A stretch of 64,000 bases of DNA from Pelotomaculum schinkii. Lineage in GTDB: Bacteria > Bacillota > Desulfotomaculia > Desulfotomaculales > Pelotomaculaceae. The DNA lies in contig NZ_QFGA01000001.1 in NCBI RefSeq assembly GCF_004369205.1, positions 1,550,001-1,614,000 of the forward strand, given 5' to 3'. Under the pieces are notes generated by a model. The model ran no database searches, was not told the DNA's origin, and saw nothing but the letters and a program-made list of their open reading frames with translations. Made by a program: the position numbers and the translations under genes. Below, piece after piece: positions 27,545 through 36,632 of this stretch (positions are counted from its first letter, which is position 1; every line of letters begins with the position of its first letter).

Positions 27545-28780
27545 TCATTTCAAGCTTTCATTCTTTGTATTATCTATTATTTGTATAACTTTACCTGTAA
27601 TCAAATCTTGAGGCAAAAACCCCCATACACGGCTATCATCACTGTTATTGCGGTTATCACCCATTACAAAATACATGCCATCAGGTATCGTCTTTGGGCC
27701 GTAATCAGAAAACTGTAAGTCCTTGGGCAAATACTCTTCAGGCACTTCTAGTCCGTTAATAAACAGGTGACTATCCTTCAAAGAAATAGTTTCGCCTCCA
27801 AGGCCAATAACTCTCTTAGCAAATACCCTCTTGGTATCTAATGGATACTTAAAAGCGATTATATCCCCACGTTTCAGTGAATTTATATTTTGATACTTTT
27901 TTACTATTATACAGCTGCCAGCAGGGATAGTCGGTTCCATAGAGCCACCAGGAAAACTATATATGTCCTGGTCTTGCCATGTTTTTTTGACTTCATCCAC
28001 GGTCTTGGTATAATCATCGAGTGAACTTGGCCTGAAAGTAAACTTTGTTAGTTCATCATTTTCAGCGTACTGTAAATTCAATACACCATGTTTTATAGAT
28101 CCAGTTATATCAATTACAGGAACGGTTTGGTAATGAACTGTTATGCTGATGTCAGGACCATTTTTAGTGCCTTCAAATGGAACTTGTGCACTCATTATTT
28201 CACCATTATTGATTTGAAAGCTATGGAATTCCCCTTTAAGTTTTGTGCCTGACTCTGTCCAAGTTATATAAAACACTTTATTATAATGTACAGCGAGATA
28301 GCCATTTTGCTGAGAGGATTTTGAACTCTTGTCATCATTGTTGGGTGGAGTTTCAGCAGGGTTATCTGTAGAAGAAATAGTAATTATCTGTCTAGAATCA
28401 TCCCAATTTACTGTACAGCCCATAGCCTCTGATATAAACCGTAGTGGTACCATTGTCCTATCGTTGATAATTTTTGCCGGAACGTCAAGTTTTACTGGTA
28501 CACCGTTCTTATATGCAGCGTCTCCGATGACTAGTTTTACTTCAGTACTATCTTTTATTGCAATAACCGTTTGAGTAGATTCGTCCCAAATAACACTTGC
28601 ACCTAAGGCTTCAGATATTGCTCGCATCGGAACCAAGGTGCGACCGTTTTCAACAGTTGGGGGTATATCAAATTGAAGGGTTTCACCGTTTAGTGTTACT
28701 GTAGTTGCACAAACCAACCCCACTGGAAACAAGGCTAAACATGTTATCACAACCAACATTATTAAAACTATCCTCGACAT
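27545..28780 (-). CDS. Signal peptidase I fused to an N-terminal stalk (copper amine oxidase N-type) domain (411 aa)
   Basis: A signal peptide (about 1-25) leads into a stalk domain of two repeats (about 27-135: NGRTLVPMRAISEALGASV and NDRTMVPLRFISEAMGCTV). A polar linker and an unassigned beta-rich region (about 160-255) follow, then a type I signal peptidase domain (about 272-405). The catalytic Ser is in GGSMEPTIPAG (Ser about 280) and the general-base Lys in FAKRVIGLGGE (Lys about 322); GDNRNNSDDSR is the conserved box E. Normal signal peptidases have an N-terminal membrane anchor immediately before the catalytic domain; here none is seen apart from the signal sequence. A GAGGAGGG ribosome site supports the start. 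Confidence 0.88.
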   Translation of the reverse strand: MSRIVLIMLVVITCLALFPVGLVCATTVTLNGETLQFDIPPTVENGRTLVPMRAISEALGASVIWDESTQTVIAIKDSTEVKLVIGDAAYKNGVPVKLDVPAKIINDRTMVPLRFISEAMGCTVNWDDSRQIITISSTDNPAETPPNNDDKSSKSSQQNGYLAVHYNKVFYITWTESGTKLKGEFHSFQINNGEIMSAQVPFEGTKNGPDISITVHYQTVPVIDITGSIKHGVLNLQYAENDELTKFTFRPSSLDDYTKTVDEVKKTWQDQDIYSFPGGSMEPTIPAGSCIIVKKYQNINSLKRGDIIAFKYPLDTKRVFAKRVIGLGGETISLKDSHLFINGLEVPEEYLPKDLQFSDYGPKTIPDGMYFVMGDNRNNSDDSRVWGFLPQDLITGKVIQIIDNTKNESLK

Positions 28781-28853
28781 GATAATCCCTCCTCGTTATT
28801 ATTATGATATGTTCTATGCCTTGTAATATTTTACCTTTAGGGATAATGAATAG

Positions 28854-28921
28854 CAAATTATCTGAAGCCCAAAAAAGAAACCCCATGTAAGCAGAGGCTA
28901 CGTAGGGCTTCAGATAATTTG
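28854..28921. repeat. 17-bp inverted repeat upstream of the signal peptidase fusion
   Basis: CAAATTATCTGAAGCCC (28854-28870) is exactly complemented at 28905-28921, with a 34-base loop. It may be a terminator-like or mobile-element end. It lies between the signal peptidase gene and the IS91-type element. Confidence 0.7.
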
Positions 28922-29126
28922 ATTGAACGGAACCGCCGATGTCGGTAGGTGCTATGGGGAAAAAGGAACTGTATAAGTTGCAGAATTTCTGGCGCTAAAA
29001 GGGTTCCGATGTTATGGGGCGAAATCTCAGTCAAAGAACAGGGTCATTATTGGGAAATTCGCCTGTCGATGGGCATAGTTTCCCCCTCCCCCATAGAAGG
29101 GGCTTTTTTGTATAAGGAATTTGTTT

Positions 29127-30248
29127 TTACGGAAGAGGAGATGCGCGTATCATCATTCCTATTCTGCAGCAGGGACATTTACGAAATGTATCATTGAACT
29201 TGTCAATGAGGATTTCGAATAATGAACGCGGCTTAGAGAATATGCTAAAAGGTGTATTCGTAAGTTGCCGGCATAACTGTATCCGTTTGGTTTTCCCTCC
29301 GGAAGCCAAAAGTCCGTAGTGTCGTATCTTCCGGAATCCTCGAGGCAGTACATGGAGCATAAAGCGGCGGATAAATTCTTCGGCTGTAATAGTCATCTGC
29401 TTGACCTTGTTATGGTCGGCATAGTCCCGCCAACTAAATGTGACTTTATCATCTTGAAGCGCCAGAATCCGATTGTTGGAAATAGCCACGCGATGTGTGT
29501 AGCGGCTTAAATATTGAATCACCTTGCCGGTATTGCCGAAGGGCGGTTTGCAATAGGTTACCCAGTCCTTGTTATACAAATCCTGCAGAAAGAGGGCATA
29601 TTCTCTCGAACTATTGAGTTTGTTCGTAGATTCATCGAAGCGTAATTGAGCCGCACGCATGAGAGCGAGAAATTTCCCCCGGAATTTCTTGGACAATACC
29701 TTAACCGGAATGAAGAACTTCTTGCGCGAGTTTTTCCAATGACCGGCGCTGGTCAACCCGCCGCCCGGTACAACACAATGGATGTGGGGATGATACAGAA
29801 GGTTCTGCCCCCATGTGTGGAGAATTGCGGTTACTCCGAGTTTGGCGCCGAGATATTTTGGATTTTGGCCTAACTCTAACAAGGTTTCCGAGACAGCTTT
29901 GAAGAATAAAGTGTACATCGTTTCCTGGTTCTGCCGGAATACCATATACAATTCGTTCGGCACCGTAAACACGACATGGAAATAGCCAATGTTAAGCAGG
30001 CAACGTTCCTGGCTTTCGATCCATTGTTCTTTGGCAAGCATTTGGCATTTGGGGCAATGTCTGTTTCGGCAGGAATTATAAGAGATACGTTGATGGCCAC
30101 ATTGGTCACATGTATCTATATGCCCGCCCAAAGCATGAGTCCGGCAGTTCAAGATAGCGCGATATGCCTTTATTTGAACGGTATTAAGCGGATGCTGGCG
30201 CAAGTATTCATCGCCATGTTCCCGAAAGATGTCCTGCACTTCAATCAT
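29127..30248 (-). CDS. IS91-family HUH transposase (373 aa)
   Basis: Rolling-circle transposase. An N-terminal zinc-binding region (CDQCGHQRISYNSCRNRHCPKCQ) is followed by the HUH motif in YHPHIHCVVPGGG and the Tyr motif YLSRYTHRVAI, with two Tyr spaced by three residues as in Y2 enzymes. A second Cys pair lies near the C terminus (CPCC). The start ATG overlaps the recombinase stop by 4 bases. Length and motif order are complete. Confidence 0.92.
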   Translation of the reverse strand: MIEVQDIFREHGDEYLRQHPLNTVQIKAYRAILNCRTHALGGHIDTCDQCGHQRISYNSCRNRHCPKCQMLAKEQWIESQERCLLNIGYFHVVFTVPNELYMVFRQNQETMYTLFFKAVSETLLELGQNPKYLGAKLGVTAILHTWGQNLLYHPHIHCVVPGGGLTSAGHWKNSRKKFFIPVKVLSKKFRGKFLALMRAAQLRFDESTNKLNSSREYALFLQDLYNKDWVTYCKPPFGNTGKVIQYLSRYTHRVAISNNRILALQDDKVTFSWRDYADHNKVKQMTITAEEFIRRFMLHVLPRGFRKIRHYGLLASGGKTKRIQLCRQLTNTPFSIFSKPRSLFEILIDKFNDTFRKCPCCRIGMMIRASPLP

Positions 30249-31117
30249 AATGGGCAGTCCACAAACTTCTGAGGCATGTTGTCCGCCGGACTGGTTATTC
30301 CGTTCGTGGTGTTTGCCAGATGAAGATAGATCGTGGTTGAGGAAATGCTGGCGTGTCCGAGCAAAGCCTTTATTTGGAGTAGACTTAGCCCGTCCTCTAA
30401 TAAGTGAGTGGCGAAACAGTGCCGAAGGGTATGCGGCGACACACTCTTTTGGATAGCTGTCTTGGCAAGCGCTTCTTTAATCGCTCGTGCTACTGCGCTT
30501 GTTGTGATATGCCCAACATTTTTGATTCCGGGAAAAATGTATCCATCTGAGCTTTTCGGGCGGTACTTGCGCCAATAGTCACGCAACGCGAATAAAGCGC
30601 TTTCGGGCAGAAGAGTATAGCGATCCTTTTGGCCTTTGCCGCCGCGCACCAAAACCCGCATGGATGCCGAATCAATATCCGTCGTTTTGAGACTGGCAAG
30701 TTCGCTGACTCGTAAGCCGGAACCGTACGCCATTAAGAGCAGGGCTTTGTGTTTGGCATTCGTTGTCTGGGAAATTAGTTCTGCAACTTCATTCCGCGTT
30801 AAAATCTCCGGTAGCTTCTTAGGCCGCTTAAGGCGTGGAATTTGTAGATAGTTCATCGTCCGGTTCAGCGTAACTGCGAAGAAGAAGCGAATGGAAGCAC
30901 TGTAAACATTGACCGTGCCTGGCGATAATTTCTTTTCGACAATCAAGTGTCCCAGGAAACTTCGAACGTCCATTTCATTGAGCTTCTCGATAGGTTTTTT
31001 GAAGTGATTAAGGAAGATCCCAACATGAGTCGTATAGGAATCGAGTGTGTTTCTGGATAGCCCCCTAAGCTGGATGTCAGCTTTCAGGCGTTGCAGCGCC
31101 TGACGGTTAGTCATCAT
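30245..31117 (-). CDS. Tyrosine recombinase/integrase (290 aa)
   Basis: XerC/D-like site-specific recombinase. The N-terminal SAM-like core-binding domain (about 1-90) precedes a catalytic domain with Arg I in YGSGLRVSELASL, HTLRHCFATHLL (His-X2-Arg), LLGHASISSTTIYLH (His and nucleophilic Tyr). It is translationally coupled to the IS91 transposase, an arrangement known in some IS91-group elements. Its role in transposition is not settled. Confidence 0.9.
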   Translation of the reverse strand: MMTNRQALQRLKADIQLRGLSRNTLDSYTTHVGIFLNHFKKPIEKLNEMDVRSFLGHLIVEKKLSPGTVNVYSASIRFFFAVTLNRTMNYLQIPRLKRPKKLPEILTRNEVAELISQTTNAKHKALLLMAYGSGLRVSELASLKTTDIDSASMRVLVRGGKGQKDRYTLLPESALFALRDYWRKYRPKSSDGYIFPGIKNVGHITTSAVARAIKEALAKTAIQKSVSPHTLRHCFATHLLEDGLSLLQIKALLGHASISSTTIYLHLANTTNGITSPADNMPQKFVDCPL

Positions 31118-31122
31118 TAAAT

Positions 31123-31182
31123 AAACAACCCCTTTGTTTGATATTGCGGACAGGCCGCATTCTCATTTTAAAGGGGTTGTTT
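31123..31182. repeat. 13-bp inverted repeat at the 5' side of the IS91-type element
   Basis: AAACAACCCCTTT (31123-31135) is complemented exactly at 31170-31182. On the plus strand it ends in a T-rich tail, so it could be a terminator shielding the element or part of its terminus. Confidence 0.65.
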
Positions 31183-31349
31183 TGTGTTAGCCATGACTTT
31201 TGTATCTACTATGAGCAGATCGGATCATTTCGCTTTGATACTATCTTGGGTTTCTATCCACCGCGGAGCGGTTTCGTTCAATGTCGATAATTCTCACATA
31301 AAGTGTCAGTAAAAAAGTTGGCATTATCCGTCTTAGAAGTCTACCCTTT

Positions 31350-32510
31350 TTAATTAGCCAAAGGGTTTTTTTTCTTACGGTATATTTTAAATGCATGCAG
31401 GAAAATTGCAATCACCAGCCAGGCAATGGAAAATAAGAGGCCATTCCTGATGTAGGGCCATAATATATCCCAGCCGATTCCTTTTAAACTTAAATATTTC
31501 CAGGCATTTGCCACATGGATATACGGCCAGATGCATTTCACAACCTGGGAAAAACCTGCCGGCATCATGTATTCCGGCCAGACAGCGCCCGAAGTAAGAA
31601 TAAAAAGTGTATAAATAATAGAATAAAATTCTACAAAGTAGGTGTAGTTTTGTTTATTCAGAAAAGATATAAGTACCAGGCCCATTACCGTCAGGGCCAG
31701 TAAAAATATTATCATCAGGATAAAATAAGCCAGAATATTACCCCTGACCGGTAAACTGTAAATTCTGCCGCACAGGCATAAACCGGTGAAACTGGAAATA
31801 CAGATCGTGATCCACATGGTTCCGGTCCGCACCAGTAGAGACTTGCCTCTTAGTATAAGCACTTTCAAGCTGATTTTATCGTTGGCCAGAAATTTTTTCT
31901 CTTCAATTAGAGCTGGTAGGAGATAAATAATTAGATAGAAAAATTGAATTATCAAGAGAGTGGCAACATACGTTAAATAACACATATAACTTAATTGCGG
32001 GTCATATAAAGTCCGGTCTTTAAAGGCAAAAGCCGCCATGGCCTGTTTTGCTGCCTGAGGAAGCATATTTTTACCTTCAAAAATATTAAGCTGAAACTGT
32101 GCGTTGAATGTCCCTAAAATCGCACTGCTATAGCCCTGCGCATTATTTGCGAGCAATAAGTTAGTACCGTCAATCAGTAAAATTACTTTGGGCATTTTCT
32201 TCTGGCTTAAATCCTGGCTGAAATTATTCGGTATAATAATTCCGCCAATGATCTTTTTTGCTTTTATGGCATCCTGCAGTTCAATTTCAGAAACCGCATA
32301 ATAATTGACGTCCAGTCCAGGATGATTTTCAAAACTCTGAACGATCGTTCTTGAAAGTGAAGAATTATCCAGATTTGCAATCCCAAAGGGTATATTTTCT
32401 ATATAAACTCCTCCCAAAAAGTAACACAGCCCCAACTGGACAAGGATTGGTATTGCCAATAAGACCAACAGTAACTTTCCGTCCTTGCTTATACATTCTG
32501 CCAGTTTCAT
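31350..32510 (-). CDS. ABC-2-type transporter permease (386 aa)
   Basis: Membrane subunit of an exporter. One N-terminal helix (about 12-32) is followed by an outside domain with the family pattern GIANLDNSSLSRTIVQSFE and GGIIIPNNFSQDL, then five further helices between about 180 and 375, as in the YbhR/YhhJ group (ABC2_membrane_3). The start overlaps the preceding permease stop by 4 bases. It is the last gene of hlyD-permease-permease, and no ATPase lies in the unit. Confidence 0.87.
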   Translation of the reverse strand: MKLAECISKDGKLLLVLLAIPILVQLGLCYFLGGVYIENIPFGIANLDNSSLSRTIVQSFENHPGLDVNYYAVSEIELQDAIKAKKIIGGIIIPNNFSQDLSQKKMPKVILLIDGTNLLLANNAQGYSSAILGTFNAQFQLNIFEGKNMLPQAAKQAMAAFAFKDRTLYDPQLSYMCYLTYVATLLIIQFFYLIIYLLPALIEEKKFLANDKISLKVLILRGKSLLVRTGTMWITICISSFTGLCLCGRIYSLPVRGNILAYFILMIIFLLALTVMGLVLISFLNKQNYTYFVEFYSIIYTLFILTSGAVWPEYMMPAGFSQVVKCIWPYIHVANAWKYLSLKGIGWDILWPYIRNGLLFSIAWLVIAIFLHAFKIYRKKKNPLAN

Positions 32511-33661
32511 ACTTCTTTTGCCTCTTTTCCCCGGCGCGTCGAAATAAAACTGCTGATCAGGCTGCGCAATTCACCAAATTTACATGCGAACAGAATACCC
32601 AACCAGGTATACAGCATGAATTTTAGCAGCCAATAGATGTCCGGTAATACTTGCTGTAACGTTGTTCCCAGCAAGGTCACATCTCTCAGGGGAATCACGT
32701 AATAGGAAATAGGGATAAATTTAGATACCTTCTGAAAAAGATCCGTCATCGCAACGACAGGAAATGTGTATCCGGCAAGGAGTAATGTGGCCATGATCAG
32801 CGTTGCAAATTCTACTGCGAGTTGCTTTTCTTTTGTAAGCAGGCTGAGCAAAATACCAATATTGGCCATGCCGGTCATGTTGAGCACAGTCAATACCAGT
32901 ACCGGAATTGCGCTGCCGTTAAAGGGACTTTTAAACAAATTTATGTGAATCCATAGGGTACCCACGGCTGATAGCGTACCTGCCAAACCACAGAAAATCC
33001 CTTTTTTGAAATAGGCCGAAAATCTTTTATTTTTTTTGTCGAACATTTCTATGCCGAGAAGGAAAACTGCAACCTGCACAATATTTACCAGGATTCCCTG
33101 CAGGATAAAAGTAGGCGTACTTTTAGCAGGATTACCGAGAATTCTGGTCGTATAGGCAATTGGTTGAATATAGTTTTGTGCTTCCGCCGGTGTTAAGTTC
33201 AGTTTCCCCTGCATTACCTGCAAAAGATAGCCGCTTCTGATTGTTCCCAACACTTCAGAAATTCCTGTTTTTACAGCCCCTGCCATTGCCATTTGGGTGC
33301 CGTCATATATGACTAAAATCTCGGGTGCTTGTCCGTTAAGCATATCCGAAGAAAAGTTTTTGGGTATGATGATGCCTGTTGCAATCTCTCCAGATTCAAT
33401 CAATTTTTTTACGACATCGTTTTCTTGGCCGAAGTACTTGATGTCAAAAGCATCATTTAAACTGATTTTATCGGTTAAGTTCCTGCTTAATGTAGAATTG
33501 TCATGATCTACAATGGCGGTAGGAACATGGGTGACTCGCTGACCGCTGAATTCATATCCTAATATTAAACTGCAAACTGGAGGGAGCAGCAGGGTAAATA
33601 GAATGGGTATCAAAAGACCCTTGTTGATTATATGCCTGTTCTTCATTTGCTGATTCTCCAA
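32507..33661 (-). CDS. ABC-2-type transporter permease (384 aa)
   Basis: Paralogue of the next gene with the same topology: an N-terminal helix (about 12-32), an ectodomain with AIVDHDNSTLSRNLTDKI and TGIIIPKNFSSDM, and a C-terminal block of helices (about 185-375). The two permeases probably form a heterodimer. It starts 3 bases after the hlyD stop, so the three genes form one transcript. Confidence 0.87.
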   Translation of the reverse strand: MENQQMKNRHIINKGLLIPILFTLLLPPVCSLILGYEFSGQRVTHVPTAIVDHDNSTLSRNLTDKISLNDAFDIKYFGQENDVVKKLIESGEIATGIIIPKNFSSDMLNGQAPEILVIYDGTQMAMAGAVKTGISEVLGTIRSGYLLQVMQGKLNLTPAEAQNYIQPIAYTTRILGNPAKSTPTFILQGILVNIVQVAVFLLGIEMFDKKNKRFSAYFKKGIFCGLAGTLSAVGTLWIHINLFKSPFNGSAIPVLVLTVLNMTGMANIGILLSLLTKEKQLAVEFATLIMATLLLAGYTFPVVAMTDLFQKVSKFIPISYYVIPLRDVTLLGTTLQQVLPDIYWLLKFMLYTWLGILFACKFGELRSLISSFISTRRGKEAKEV

Positions 33662-33664
33662 TAT

Positions 33665-34717
33665 TCATTTTTTCTTTTCCTCTCCGAAATTAACGAAAAC
33701 AGTCATGCCTGCATAAAGCGGGACATCAACGTCTTGCAGTTCAACCTTGACCCCATAAGCTAAAATATCAAATTCGCCATTTGAATTCGTTGCTCTCTTT
33801 ACGGCAAAATCAGCGCTTTTATTGATTTGTGTGATCCTTCCCTGAAATACTTCACCAGGATATGCTTGAAAGGTGACTTCGACAGATTGATCCAATTTTA
33901 CTTTGCTTAAGTTGTCTTCCATCACTTTGCACTCCACCCACGGCGCAGCAGTGTCGGTAATTACAGCGATAGGCAATCCTGTGGAAATCAACTCTCCTTC
34001 CTCCACACTTAGCTGAGTAATGCCGTCGGTCGGTGCAGTGATTTCAGTTTTGCCGATATTGACTTCAACCTCCGCAAGAGCTTGCTCTAACTGTCCCTGC
34101 AGCGTAGTAATAGATGCGCTTGCCGCGTCAAGATTTGCCTGGGCCTGATCAAGCTCTTCCCGGGTTGCTCCATTTACGACTAAATTATATTGCTGTTTGG
34201 CCACTTCATACTGAGCAGCAACAGAGTCCAGTTCAGATTTGGAGATCGCACTATTTTCAAAGAGGCTTTTCTTTCGATCATAGTTTGCCTGCGCCAGATC
34301 GAAGTTTGCCTTTGCCTGGGCAATTTCTTCCGGTTTCGCCCCGGTTTGCACTTTCTTCAATGCTGCCTGAGCCCCTGCCTTTGCTGCTTCTGCCGAACTG
34401 ATCTGTCCATAAACGGTGGCAATGGCGGCTTGTGCCTTTTCTCTCTGCGCCAGCAGATTATCGCTATCTATAACCGCTAAAATCTGGCCTTTTTTTACTG
34501 TATCTCCTTCCTTTACATTCAATTGCTTTATTTGTCCTGCAACCTGGGAGTTAATGTTGGTTTCTTTCATTTCCAAGGTTGACTGCACGACAAGCTTCTT
34601 GGATTCTTTAGCAATAATGTCTTCCCCTGTTAGGTGATTCATAACAGTTCCCAGCACAACCACCAGGCAAATCACCAGGAAAATGATAATGCTTTTTTTT
34701 ATAACTTCTTTTTTCAT
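33665..34717 (-). CDS. HlyD-family periplasmic-adaptor-like protein (350 aa)
   Basis: Membrane-fusion-type protein. An N-terminal anchor (about 8-27) is followed by a biotinyl-lipoyl half-motif (INSQVAGQIKQLNVKEGDTVKKG), a long coiled-coil hairpin rich in Ala/Gln (about 90-215), the second lipoyl half (ITAPTDGITQLSVEEGELI) and beta-barrel domains. The ATG at 34717 with GAAGGGA is preferred over 34741. It begins an operon with two ABC-2 permeases, the layout of YbhG-YbhS-YbhR systems, but the usual ATPase gene is missing. The divergent tetR gene, its likely repressor, is disrupted. Confidence 0.9.
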   Translation of the reverse strand: MKKEVIKKSIIIFLVICLVVVLGTVMNHLTGEDIIAKESKKLVVQSTLEMKETNINSQVAGQIKQLNVKEGDTVKKGQILAVIDSDNLLAQREKAQAAIATVYGQISSAEAAKAGAQAALKKVQTGAKPEEIAQAKANFDLAQANYDRKKSLFENSAISKSELDSVAAQYEVAKQQYNLVVNGATREELDQAQANLDAASASITTLQGQLEQALAEVEVNIGKTEITAPTDGITQLSVEEGELISTGLPIAVITDTAAPWVECKVMEDNLSKVKLDQSVEVTFQAYPGEVFQGRITQINKSADFAVKRATNSNGEFDILAYGVKVELQDVDVPLYAGMTVFVNFGEEKKK

Positions 34718-35484
34718 AAGATTCCCTTCACTTTCGTGCAAATTATGTTACATTATAGTAAACACCGTGTATGCTTATTACCTATTGTGCTACATAAATT
34801 AATTTAAGTTTTTTGTTAGTACAAAACAATGGTCAAAAAACCAAAATGTGTGGCATATCCATGAAAACCCGTGCCGAATGTTACTTATCATTGAAAAATT
34901 TTACAGGACAAGAGGAGCACTACCCATGGTGAATCAGGCCGATCTTCGTGTTGTCCGGAGTAAAAAAATGATCAAGGATGCGTTTGTTGATTTAATTGAA
35001 AAAGAAGGGTATGAAAATATTACTATCAAGGACATTGCAAAACGGGCCATGATCAACCGGAAAACCTTTTATTCTCACTATGAAAGTAAAGCTGTTCTCT
35101 TTGATGAAATAGTCAAGGATACCCTGGATCTGCTTATGCAAAATTTACAGTATGAAAAATTGGATTTTGACGATGCTCTTTTCTCTATTGATTTACAAAG
35201 GGAAATCCTGAGCTTGCCCCATTAAAATAGACATAGAAAATGGCGGATTATCTTCTGTTTTCACAGATTTTCAATTTTAGGCTGGGAATGAGGCTTAGCA
35301 AATTCTTTCTCATGTTCGACCAAGTATCGAATAAGAGCCGTGGCCGCCCTTGACATGGAGCCTCGCACCCGTGTTGCCAAGGACCAAGGGGCCAGTATCG
35401 CTTTGCTTATGGCCCTTGCCAATCAAGGCTAACACGGGCATTCTCCATGTAAAGGGTCTTCGCTTCGCTACGATGAACGGCCAC

Positions 35485-36309
35485 TTACGCTGCTGTTTTA
35501 AAGGATTGTTCGTATTCGACTGGCGACATATATCCAAGGGCTGAATGCAGCCGAACCCGGTTGTAAAAGACTTCAATATATTCAAAGATGGCTTGACGGG
35601 CTTCAGCTCTTGTTTTAAATCGGGTACCATAAATCAGTTCCCTCTTCAGGGTTCCAAAAAACGATTCCATACAGGCGTTGTCATAACAATTACCTTTGCG
35701 GCTCATACTGGCGTTCATTTCGTAGTCCTTTAAAGCTTGCTGGTATTCATGACTGGCATATTGACTCCCGCGGTCTGAGTGATGAATAAGTCCTGCTGAT
35801 GGCCGATACCGCCAAACTGCCTGTCTGAGAGCATCCAGGACCAACTGGCGAGTCATTGTACTGTCCATAGCCCAGCCCACAATCTTTCTTTGGAACAGGT
35901 CTTCAATAGCTGCAAGGTATAACCACCCTTCATCCGTTGCGACATATGTAATATCAGCAACCCAGACCTGATTAGGATGGCTGGCAGTAAAGTTCTGATT
36001 AACAATGTTTTCAGCAACCGGATAATGGTGCTTTGAGTTAGTGGTAGCCTTAAATTTTCTCCTTGTCTTGGCGGCTATATCGTTCTCCCGCATCAGGCGG
36101 GCCACCCGGTTCCGGCTGCAAGTAATGCCTTGTTTCTTCAAGGTCCTGGTTATTCTCGGACTACCATAAGTACCCCGGGAAATCTGATGAACCTTACGGA
36201 TCTTTTTAATTAGTTCTTTATTCCGGATTTTTCGCCGGCTTTCCGGCCTTTTCAGCCAAGCATAGTAACCGCTTCGAGAGACTCCAAAAACCTGGCACAT
36301 CTTCTCCAC
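35485..36309 (-). CDS. IS3-family transposase OrfB (274 aa), copy 2
   Basis: Identical at protein level to the OrfB at 15227-16051, with the complete DDE core (WVADITYV, HHSDRGSQYAS, CMESFFGTLK). Expected to be made as an OrfAB fusion by -1 frameshifting. Confidence 0.94.
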   Translation of the reverse strand: MEKMCQVFGVSRSGYYAWLKRPESRRKIRNKELIKKIRKVHQISRGTYGSPRITRTLKKQGITCSRNRVARLMRENDIAAKTRRKFKATTNSKHHYPVAENIVNQNFTASHPNQVWVADITYVATDEGWLYLAAIEDLFQRKIVGWAMDSTMTRQLVLDALRQAVWRYRPSAGLIHHSDRGSQYASHEYQQALKDYEMNASMSRKGNCYDNACMESFFGTLKRELIYGTRFKTRAEARQAIFEYIEVFYNRVRLHSALGYMSPVEYEQSFKTAA

Positions 36310-36347
36310 CCGAAATTTGAAGCGGTGCTGATTAATAAACTTATAAG

Positions 36348-36632
36348 CTATTTCTGGTGTCTTGCGAAGATGGCCGTGGCCTTTTTTAGAATGGCGTTTT
36401 CCTCTTGTAAATCAGCTATCATTTTTTTTAAACGCCTGGTTTCTGCGTCCTCTGGCAGTAGATTGCCGCTGCCTGGAAAAGCGTTTTCCTTATGTTCTTT
36501 ATACTGACTAACCCATTTGTGCAGGGTGTTCTCATGGATACCGAGTTCTTTGGCCACCGTTGCCACGGATCGCCCCAACTCTACTACCAGGCGGACCGCT
36601 TCTTCTTTAAAATGCTTATCGTAACGTTTCAT
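36348..36632 (-). CDS. IS3-family transposase OrfA (94 aa), copy 2
   Basis: Identical at protein level to the OrfA at 14904-15188, with helix-turn-helix, C-terminal coiled coil and the A-AAA-AAG slippery site near its end. The start corresponds to the ATG preceded by GGAGGTG. Confidence 0.92.
   Translation of the reverse strand: MKRYDKHFKEEAVRLVVELGRSVATVAKELGIHENTLHKWVSQYKEHKENAFPGSGNLLPEDAETRRLKKMIADLQEENAILKKATAIFARHQK

Larger units (their letters stand above)
29127..31117 (-). mobile_element. IS91-type element with tyrosine recombinase (boundaries not resolved)
   Basis: Two overlapping minus-strand genes, a phage-type integrase followed by an HUH transposase, form the core of an IS91-like rolling-circle element. 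The inverted repeat at 31123-31182 upstream and the terminator-like CCCC/GGGG hairpin near 29085-29111 downstream are probably inside or next to the ends. Exact termini cannot be set because only one copy is present. Confidence 0.7.
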
